From positions 15,448,923 through 15,512,922 of the forward strand of contig BSYO01000022.1 of assembly GCA_033239525.1 (NCBI GenBank): a stretch of DNA of 64,000 nucleotides, given 5' to 3'. Numbering within the stretch: the first letter of the stretch is position 1; the number at the start of each line of letters is the position of its first letter. Shown here in pieces: positions 55,828 through 64,000 of this stretch. The notes below the pieces were generated by a model that did no database searches, was not told the origin of the DNA, and saw only the letters and a program-made list of their open reading frames with translations. This DNA is from Nepenthes gracilis. Taxonomy: Eukaryota; Streptophyta; Magnoliopsida; Caryophyllales; Nepenthaceae. Position numbers and translations under genes: made by a program.

Positions 55828-58469
55828 CAAATGGGCGTTCGTTTTGCCTAGAGAGAGAAGCTCTCTCTTCTCTCTACATTTTCAAATTTCGTTTTGATTT
55901 TGAATTTTGAAAGCGTTCTCAGGGGCGCTCCTCTTCTGGGCGGGCGGCGCCGGAGCCGGCCTCGGCCGGTCTCCTTGCTGCTCTGCCCGGTTGCTTCCCG
56001 TCTGTGGTCGGCCATGGCCGGAATCCTGGCTGTTCTGCCCGGTGGGCTACAGGTCCCGTCTCCACATTCTCTCTTTTGAACCTCTGTTTCTGGCTTCATC
56101 GTCTGAAACCTCGGATGCGGCTGTGAGGCCGTCTATTGCTGATTCAGGTTGTGATGGTGGTTCCTGCCGGTTGCCCTGGAGTAGCGGTTCGGGCTCGAGC
56201 CGCCAGGATCCTCTGGGATTCCTAAATCGCAGAATCGAGGTTTTGTCGAATGGTTCTCACCTACTTTCCGGGGCCCTTCGGTCTCCTTCTCTTCTCATCC
56301 TCGGATCTCTTTTATTTGGGGTCGCTTCTTCCGGTCTGGATGCGCTATTTTCTCTTTCATCAAGACTGCGATCCCTGTCTCTGGCTTTCTTTGTAGAAGC
56401 CATGGGTGGTGCTTGGGTTTTCTGCTCGTCCCTTTTTGGGAGATGATTTTCAAACCTATAGCTAGTTCGGCTATTTGGATTTGCTGCGAATGAATTGCCT
56501 GTGTCTAGTCTTTTTAGCATCTCTGCTGTGTATCCCTTCCGTAGTCTGGATCGAGGGGAGCCCGAGTCTGCTCTGGATTGGGTATTATCTGTTGGATTGA
56601 TGAAAAGATGCGAGTGGCTAGGTTTGGATTTGGAAATCCTTTTGATCTTTGTGTATGTGTTGGTGGTTGGTCTCCCTCGCCATTCTGCTCCTCCATTAAT
56701 CCGAGGACCCCTTAGTCTCGATGTTCTCTGTGCCTACTCCCGGTTGTCACTCCTCGGGAGGAATGCATTTGGAGATTAGATCTTGCTGCTATTGGTGGTG
56801 GCTCCCGATCGTAGTTTATCAAAATCTTGAATGCCATTTCGCCAATGCCTTGGATATTTTACGGGCTTTTGATCTACCTTTCTTTGGGTGCCCCTGCTAA
56901 GGATTGCAATGTTGACCAATTGCGTCTTTGTGATGGATCTTTGTTGGTGTTTTGGATTTACGGCCTAGGGCCTTCATTGTTGCAATCCTTTGGATTGCTA
57001 TAGTCACAGCTAATACGGCCGGTGTGTTTAGTTGTTCTTTGCTGCAACAACTCGCTTTGTCTTCGGTTGCTTGCTGCCTGAAGGCCTATTCGGTCTGTGA
57101 TACACTGCTGCCTCAATTGGTGGATTTTGAAGCTCTGCAGAGGCAGTCCAGCTTTCCGGTTTATCTTTGTGGACCTCATCGTTTTCTTTGTTCTCGAGCC
57201 TGCGCTGGTGTCATTGAAGATGTGGAAGGATCTTTGGTGTCATTTGTTTCGATCTTTCTTTGGCTTTGATGGGGCTCGGGCTTTCGGGTTCTTCCTATTA
57301 TGCAGGTTTGGGGAGCCATTGCAATGGGATAGGGCTCCTTTGGTGATGCTGTTATGCTAGTGTGGCATTTTGGATACAAATGACCTCGCCGAGGTGGGGG
57401 TTTCCCCACCAGCACTACCGGAGACCATTGGGTGATGTTGTCCGGCAATTTCTGCCAATTTGTTTGCTATTGTTACTTTGCAACTTGATTGGGCTGCTAT
57501 GGATGATGATCCTTCGTTGGCGATGATGATCCTTTGCTATGGTCCCTGCCGATGATTGAAGGTTAGCTGGTGTTGGTGGTTCTGCTGCCCGTATGGTTGA
57601 TGAATTGCTGGTTTCTGGCATTTTCATCGTGGTATCAGCTGCCCCCGTGATGGACTTTCGTCCCCTTTGTGGCTTCCATCTCGGTGCATTAGTGGCTACC
57701 ATGTATGTTTGTTCTGGAAAAATTGCATCCTTTGGATGTTTTGGTTGGGGCGGCGGCTTTGTGGTGTGCCCTTGCCGATGATTTCGAGCTGGATTGGTAT
57801 ACGGTGATGTGAAAGCGGGGCTGGCTTTGTTTCTTCTTGTGGAATGCTTTTGTTCTTGATTGCAATGCATTCGTGATTATGAAATCGGCCCTCTGCATTT
57901 TCATTTCAGGTGGGCGAATTTGGTTATTGTGTTTTGCTGTTGGTGGCTAGTCTGGATCATGTCTTCTCACTGCAAATTTTGAGGATGGGTTGTTCATCTG
58001 CTTTCTGCCTTGATTTTTTGGCTAGCAATTCATCCGCTTTATGTGAATTGCAATATGATGCTGATGGGCTTGTGGCTATTTTGAGTTTCTTTGTGTTTCT
58101 AGGGTGTTGTATTGCAGAATGCAGATTGTTTTGTTGTGTTGCTATAATGCAACTTTAGTTGCCGGGAGAGACAGTGGGCACATTTGATGGTGGTTGCTGG
58201 CCTCATGGGGCTGGAATCAAGAGTATTGCCATAAACCGGCATGTTCTTTGGTAAGGTAACGCTTTACCGATGTTAGAGTAGTTTTTTGTACTGCACGAAT
58301 ACCAGCATTTTTGTCTTTCTGCGGGTTTTATTCGTTGTATCTGAGTGCTCGGGGCATGCCCTAGCATCTATGGTTTATCCCTCAGTCGGAAAAACACTGG
58401 GTGTTAAACCGTTACTTGTAAATTTTTTCTCCCACTAATCCAAATCACTTACTTACCAAAAAAAAAAAA
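55828..58469 (+). mobile_element. NA6: full-length-looking ORF-less element in NA8
   Basis: Starts near 55828 with CTAGAGAGAGAAGCTCTC at 55848-55865 and the 'GGCGGGCGGCGCCGGAGCC' head (about 55938-55956). Ends with a terminal module and 12 A at 58458-58469. The flanks gcttgtttcacccgaag (55811-55827) and gctgtttcaccctgaag (58470-58486) fit an eroded TSD. A 179-codon plus-strand frame (55907-56446) in the GC-rich head has no recognised domain. Confidence 0.75.
58344..58469 (+). repeat. Terminal 3' module of NA6 (diverged stem)
   Basis: GTGCTCGGGGCATGCCCTAGC, a changed stem (ggtttatccctcagt / cactgggtgttaaacc), CCCACTAATCC, TTACTTACC, A12. The stem differs in sequence from the other modules but still pairs, as compensatory change would produce. 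Confidence 0.8.
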
Positions 58470-59464
58470 GCTGTTTCACCCTGAAGGTCTTGATGCAGCC
58501 AAATTTCTTATGGTGCTGCTCTGTTTCCTTGGCTAAGTATCCCATTGGATGGTCTGGGATCATCTGGCTGAGGGCGGAGCAGCTGCCTGCGGAATTTTCT
58601 TGTTGAGGTGGTGCTATGCTGTTGGTGATATGCTGGCCTTGCTTTGATTATGGGTGAAATGGATGTTGCATTGGTTGCTGTTTGGGGTGTGGCCTCTGTT
58701 TGCTGGTTTATGATGCCTTTCTGCATCTAATTTTCACCGGCCGGTGTTGCTTGTCTGGTGCGAATATGGATTTGTTGTTGGTGCAAGTGGATTCTTTGTT
58801 TTGGAGTTGTGTTGCTCTGTTTTTTGAAGCATGGGCAACTTAATGGTGCTGAAGTTGGCAGTTTTTCTGTAGGCCCTGTTGTGTGGCTTTGGTGCATCGG
58901 CAGTTTCTTCGGGCTGCCTCTAGACGGTGGCATTTCTTTGTTTGTTGTCTTTGATCGCATGATGCTCCGCTTTGATGCTTGGTGCTTGCGGTTTGTTGTG
59001 ACATTGGATTGGATTGTGGGCGACCCTTTCTTTGGGACGGGCCCTTGCTGGCCCATTTTTGATTGGCAGTTTGAGGATGATTTGGATGCAATTCGCCATG
59101 CCGATGATGGTGTATTGATTTCCGTGGGATGAGTATGCAGGTGATGGTTTGCTTGCATGCTTCATCTTGCCCATAATTTCTTCAGATGTCAGCTCTTTGA
59201 CTTGGGTGGAGCTCTGTCTCGAACTTGGATCTTGATGCGGCTGCTGATCTTGGACGAAGGGGGTCACGGCTGATGTATCCCCGGGTTCGAAGATTTGAAA
59301 AGGGTTTTGCTCACGGTAAAGGTGCTGTCATTAAGAGTTTTGCCCTTGGAATGGCTTTTTATTGTTTCTTTTGCTTTGTTTAGGAACTGCCTTTGTGTGG
59401 TTGCTTGTGTAGTATGAATACCAGCATTTTTATCTATTAGTTGGTTTCATCGGTTGTACTAAAG

Positions 59465-59589
59465 TTCTCGGGGAATGTCCTAGCTATTTCGGTTTACCTT
59501 TAAGTCGGAACAACACTTGGGGATAATCCGAACTTGTAAAATTTTCTCCCTTTAATCCAAATCACTTACTTACCAAAAAAAAAAAAAAA
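59465..59589 (+). repeat. Terminal 3' module of NA8 (diverged stem)
   Basis: GTTCTCGGGGAATGTCC, a changed stem (cggtttacctttaagt / acttggggataatccg), CCCTTTAATCC, TTACTTACC, A15. It groups with the NA6 module by the 'caaatcactta' spacing. Confidence 0.78.
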
Positions 59590-59829
59590 TTCAGTGTCCG
59601 AACTTGGCCACTCCCACTACTTCCGCACTCCAGCCCATACTTCCATACTTCCGAACAGGCTCCCCCAACCCATCAAACCGAAAGGAACGTACCGGCAGAG
59701 AGGCATCAAAAACCGAGCTCAGGCGTTCGTCAACGTCAAACCCAACTAGCAGCGCAAAGCATGTTCAACGGAGAGAACCCAACATCCCATAGCCAATGGC
59801 TGCGAGCAGATGGAACTCCTTTTTTTTTT

Positions 59830-61670
59830 GGTAAGTAAGTATTTTAGATTAATAGGGAGAAACATTACAGAATCTATATTTTATCTCCAAGTGATTTGAC
59901 TTGAAGATAAAATATAAACGCTAGGGCATTCCGCGAGCAAGAGTTACAACAGAACATGTCTAAGAACTCTGAGAGGAAACTAATTACAGACACCACAGAA
60001 AACAAAAACTGACACAAAAAAGCCCAACCAAACAAAATTCAGCACAAGCCAAAAAGAGCCGAACGACGACACTAATATAAGCGCCAAGCACCCCATTCCA
60101 GCGTTTCGCAGCATGTCCGGAGTACCATTTTCGGCGCCTCAAGACCATCGGCGCAGATACAAAGAGCAGAGAAAAAAACCAGCAGCAACCGGGATCCGCA
60201 TATCCAACCGGGGATCAGGATCAGCCAAGAAGCAACCGTAGTGCGTGGAATAGATGGCACCAGATTCAGAGACACACACGGCCGGGGTGGATCAGAGCAT
60301 CCAACAAGCCATGCCAAATTGCCACAAGCAGATGACGACAAAACCGGGCGCGGCATGGAATTCCCACATCATGCATGAAACTACCAGCCACCAACATGGT
60401 TTAAAGTTTGCTGCCAATTGCTTTAAATAGCCGCGACCTTAAGCCCAAGGCAGATTTAATCCCACGCAGCAAACATGAAGACCAGATTTGGATCCCCGCC
60501 TTAAGACTTTGCACTGCCACCATTGGTACGGGAGATAGAAAGCTGCCCAAAGACCCACATGATCGAGAAGGTTACAACCCAAGCCGCAACATCAGCAGGC
60601 AACTCCAACCTCAAGATCCACCAAGAAAGAACCGAGAGCCTCAAAGGATCGCGAAAGCCACAGCCTTTACATCAAGGCAGCCGACGCACCACACATTTGA
60701 GAGGCCCATAATGCTTCATCAAGCGGGATGTCGTACACCGAGAAGGCATCGGCATCATATACCAACACCAAAGATCTAGAACGTCAACACCATATTCATC
60801 GGCATGTAACAAAGAAGCTGTAAGACAGCACCTTCACGGTCGGCACAGCCATCATCAACAATCTCCATCATCTCAAAGATCCGCCACATTAGCAATGACG
60901 ATGGCGAAATAATACTAGAGAACAATCGGGCCAACGAAGGGAAGGTGATGACAACTCCAGCACCTCAGTAATGCCACATGGGCACCACCAGTATCAAAAC
61001 AGTGAGCCTGACTGAGCATCCCACTTCTGTGTTTTAGCAGCACGGCAAAGCCACAATCGAAATAGCCAAAAAGGTCCCACCACCTCATTCTCATCTGAAA
61101 GCCGACCAGATCCAAGGCCAGGGGCATAACAGTCATAGTACACCAGTGCACCATCCCATATACCGCAGCCACAACGTCATGCCACAAACCAGTTCAACAC
61201 ACATCAATTCCTACCGGAAGAATCCACATCTCAATTTCAGGGAGCCCGGATCAGTGTCATCAGTCTCACATAACCAAAACTGACAAGAAGAAGACCACAA
61301 TACACCATCAAAGAGGCAAGAAAAGCCTGCAAAATCAGTGCAACCATAGTCCAGCAGCAAAAAACCAAGAACCAAATTCTATAATTTTTTTTTCTCTTTT
61401 TTTTTCTCAGGAAGCCTTTTTTTTTCATGGGGAACCCCTTTTTTTTTGGGGGAGGGAAATACAGCCAAAGCTCCCAAGGCGGGAGCTAAAAGCCAAAAAG
61501 CAGGGAGGCAAAGCAACTGAAGGACAACAAGGTGGAGAAGCGGGGGAGCCAACCCCGTGGTGCACCATCGAAGGCCACCACGGTCACAGGAGTCCCCAAC
61601 AGCTCACAAAGGGGACAGCTGCCTCAAAAATAGCGAAAGGATCTCCCCCTGCCTTTTTTCCTCTCTTTTT
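59830..61670 (-). other. Terminal module and non-coding 3' region of LINE copy 4
   Basis: The stem ttttatcttcaagt / acttggagataaaa and CGCGGAATGCCC element near 59880-59940 are followed upstream (minus strand) by DNA shared with 29650-31375. No domain. Confidence 0.7.
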
Positions 61671-61674
61671 TTTA

Positions 61675-64000
61675 TTATAAGTTCCATCGCGACAAGCGAT
61701 CGGTTAGGGCGACCAACACCAGCGGGGGAGGCCTTGATTTGTCTCGAACAATATTTGAAACTGGGACCAGATCCGGGAAGCATCCCGATGGGATGAACTC
61801 TCGAAAATACGATTATTACGTTCTCTCCAAATATAATAAAACAGTGGCCGCGAGAGAGAGACGCTTAGAGAGGCGAAGAGGTTCTTACCTTTCCACATGT
61901 ATGCAGCCCAATTAACATTATGGGACCAGATGGGGTATGGCCGGTGTATGCCGGGCAATCCGTTGGATAGAGGTCCACACGGAGGAGGAAAATGGGCAAG
62001 AGAAAAAAAAAGATGGTCATGGTTTTTGTCTGAATCAGAGAGAACAAGTGAGGGAGAGGTTGGGAATACCGTGAACACGATCGGAGGTATTAAGTCGGCT
62101 TTTATAGCCAGCCAAAGGGTGAAGGCGTGGGCGGGAATATGGAAAGAACTGAGACAAGTTTAGTCTAGCTCAGTTTCGGCTTCGACGGGTGAAAAGGAGG
62201 TAGGCGATTTGGGACGAAAAAGACACCGTTAGAGCTACCAACCCATCTCAAAGAGTCTTTATGCTCATGGTTGGGCGAATAATGGGGCATGTTTGTGGCA
62301 AGACTAGAAACCTCCCGATCAAAGGATTAGGCCAGGCCCATTGGTTATCTCGATTATATCGAGAGACCTTGCCGTCCCAAGATAAACCAATGGACCGCAT
62401 TGAATGTGATCCGTGCAAACCCTACTGAGCGAGGCCACCGGGGTGCGGTTGTCATGCGAGATAAAGGACTCGACACTATCACAATGATCTTGACAAACAT
62501 GTGAGCACATGAATGGACGGAGTTTCATGATCTACCACCAGCTCAAGGGGCAGAATCAAGGGACTTTGAGGGTCCAAATGCACCGGTCATTGATTCTAGT
62601 CTTGTGGATCCAAGAAGACCAAGCCGATTCGGGGTCTTTAGACAGGATTCGCCATAGCAGCTTGCATATGAGGGCTTTATTTTGAGCCTGCAAATTTTTA
62701 AGCCCCAACCCACCTTCACTCTTAGGGTAGCAAATATCGGACCAGGCCACTTTTGCATTTGCCTTCCCGTCCGTAGAGTCATTTCATAGGAAACGCCTCA
62801 AAATGCAGTCAATCTGGTTAAGTATAGATTTGGGAAGAATAAAGATTGAAGCCCAATAGATATGGATAGAAGAGAGGATCGAGGCCACCAACTGAAGGCG
62901 GCCCCCAAAAGAAAGCCACCTATTTTTCCATGATTTGATTCGGCAAGTAATTTTCTCAGTGAGAGCCTTACAGTCCCGAATTGACAGCCTGGAAGAAATA
63001 AGAGGAATGCCGAGGTATCGAATGGGGAGAGAGCCAACTTTGAATCCCAGGACATCGGCAATATTCTGAGTAAGGGATGGGTCTTTAGAGCAAAGGAAGA
63101 CCTCACTCTTATTTGTGTTAGCCGACAGGCTAGAGAGCCAATAGAATTCCTCAAGGCAATCCTTGAGAATCCGGATAGAGCAGACATCAACATGAGAGAA
63201 GAGGAGAAGGTCATCTGCAAAGGCAAGCATGACAGTATGAGTCTGACCACAATTCCAATGAAATGTGAAATTTTTGTTCCTACGTGCTTTGGATTCAATA
63301 ATCTCATTTAACACCTCCATCGCCAGAACAAAGAGGTAAGGAGAAATGGGGTCTCCTTGGCGAAGACCCTTCCCCCCTTTGAAAAAACCAGCCACTTCAC
63401 CAATAATATTAACTGAGTATGAGGGGGTGGTAATACATTCCCTAATCCAGTTTATCATTTTGGGTGGGAATTTCATGATGGTCAGGACATCGATAATGAA
63501 GTCCCAGTGAACAGAGTCGTAGGCTTTCATGAGGTCAACTTTCATAGTATAACGTGGAGGGTCATGACCACGATGATACTTGTGGAGAAGCTCTTGGGCG
63601 AGGAAAATGTTGTCACTGATTTGGCGCCCCGCCACAAAAGTTGTTTGGCACTTATCGACCAGATAAGATAAAGTCATCTTTAAGCGATTTGCAATAATCT
63701 TCGAGATGACTTTGTATATGACATTACAGCATGAAATGGGATGATAATCAGAAACCAGCCGAGGAGACTGGATTTTGGGGATAAGGCTGATAATCGTCGA
63801 ATTCATTTGTTTGAGAAGCTTTCCATGATTGAAAAAATCACGAATGGCTTCACAAACAGATGAGCCAATGATATCCCACGAATCCTTAAAGAAATGGGAA
63901 CTGAATCCATCAGGCCCCAAGGCCCGATAGTCACCTATAGAAAAGATCCCATTACGTATCTCATCATCGGTAACTGGGCCCACAAGAGGGTCCATAAGTG
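61675..64000 (-). pseudogene. LINE ORF2 of copy 4, RT to C-terminus (partial)
   Basis: A 403-codon open frame (63995-62784, possibly open beyond the window) carries RT: 'GPDGFSSHFFKDSWDIIG', 'MNSTIISLIPKIQSP', 'ISCCNVIYKVISKIIANRLK', 'VDLMKAYDSVHWDF', 'GGKGLRQGDPISPYLFVLAM', FADD at 63221-63210. Downstream frames are shifted near 62780, 62550, 62330 and 62050-61700 but keep 'SEGGLGLKNLQAQNKALICK' and a zf-RVT-like end. Endonuclease would lie beyond 64000. Confidence 0.87.

Larger units (their letters stand above)
54947..59589 (+). mobile_element. NA8: ORF-less element, plus strand, split by NA6
   Basis: TSD ttcagYgtccgaactt (54931-54946 and 59590-59605, one mismatch). The head 'GCCGGACGGCTCCGG...CATGGCCGG' (about 55081-55110) matches the LINE leader block. 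Ends with a terminal module (59465-59589) and 15 A. About 2.0 kb after removing NA6. Its frames, for example the Pro/Leu-rich ones at 55034-55362, are probably non-coding GC-rich leader. Confidence 0.8.
53035..59819 (-). mobile_element. NA7: ORF-less element, minus strand, split by NA8
   Basis: The 3' end is at the left: eleven T, CGTAAGTAAGTATTTTGG, the stem-loop, and CGAGCGGACAG (53035-53160). The body continues to 54946 and, after NA8, from 59590 to the LINE copy 4 insertion. It carries two direct copies of a 230-bp unit (about 54060-54290 and 54370-54610) containing GGGGGAGCCCGTGTG-like blocks. The 5' end and second TSD are beyond the window. No coding domain. Confidence 0.7.
59820..64000 (-). 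mobile_element. LINE copy 4, minus strand, runs off the window
   Basis: Oligo(T) at 59820-59829, terminal module to about 59940, non-coding 3' region to about 61670 with inner A-rich tracts (T-rich near 61384-61450), then ORF2 to the window end. From 59820 to about 63560 it is the close reverse complement of LINE copy 2 (27751-31494). Beyond that it continues into RT sequence that copy 2 lacks. Confidence 0.85.

Noticed and set aside
55907..56446. 179-codon plus-strand ORF as a protein encoded by NA6
   Set aside because: It lies in the GC-rich leader block shared with LINE leaders and other NA elements, where the frame is not conserved (stops in the NA1 and NA8 equivalents).

Overview
This is plant nuclear DNA made almost entirely of transposable elements. 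L1-type LINEs with an APE endonuclease, a reverse transcriptase (RT) carrying FADD, a zf-RVT-like C-terminus and a DUF4283/CCHC ORF1, together with Tekay-like and Tat-like Ty3/gypsy elements, point to a flowering plant with a repeat-rich genome. I cannot name the species. I see no host gene, rRNA or functional tRNA gene.

Left part (1-18956). Two LTR-like arms face each other as an inverted repeat around 5220-5690, flanked by AT-rich DNA. The left arm is split by a 2.9 kb solo LTR (1521-4407; TG...CA ends, 5-bp target site duplication (TSD) ttagg). The opposing arm keeps the unoccupied site. The right AT-rich flank is split by a decayed Tat-like Ty3/gypsy element on the minus strand (7455-18707). 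It has two 1.2 kb LTRs, a TGGCGCC primer site, a polypurine tract, remnants of protease, RT, RNase H and integrase, an antisense coiled-coil ORF remnant and two minisatellites. A 100-N assembly gap lies at 18957-19056.

Right part (19057-64000). This is a stack of non-LTR retrotransposons. Five LINE copies are seen: copy 1 (+, 19057-26488), copy 2 (26489-31494, 5' part inverted), copy A (in pieces between 31495 and 53034, 5' part inverted), copy 3 (-, 45107-52186) and copy 4 (-, 59820 to beyond the window). Inserted in and around them are elements without a recognisable RT (here NA1 to NA8) that share the LINE's 5' start (a CTAGAGAGAGAAGCTCTC-like hairpin) and 3' end. That 3' end is CTCGGGGYATGCCC, a long stem-loop, then CCCATTAATCC...TTACTTACC and oligo(A). 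The same TTACTTACC(A)n end closes a tRNA-derived SINE dimer, a 51-bp insertion and an 18-bp insertion, each with its own TSD.

Order of events, read from TSDs. Copy A was hit by NA1, NA2, copy 3 and NA7. NA2 was hit by NA3 and by NA4, which begins with a SINE. NA4 was hit by NA5 and by the 18-bp insertion. Copy 3 was hit by the SINE dimer and the 51-bp insertion. NA7 was hit by NA8 (itself hit by NA6) and by copy 4. The most interesting biology is this apparent shared-tail retrotransposition network: one LINE machinery that seems to mobilise LINEs, ORF-less 1-3 kb elements, SINEs, chimeras and near-empty tails.
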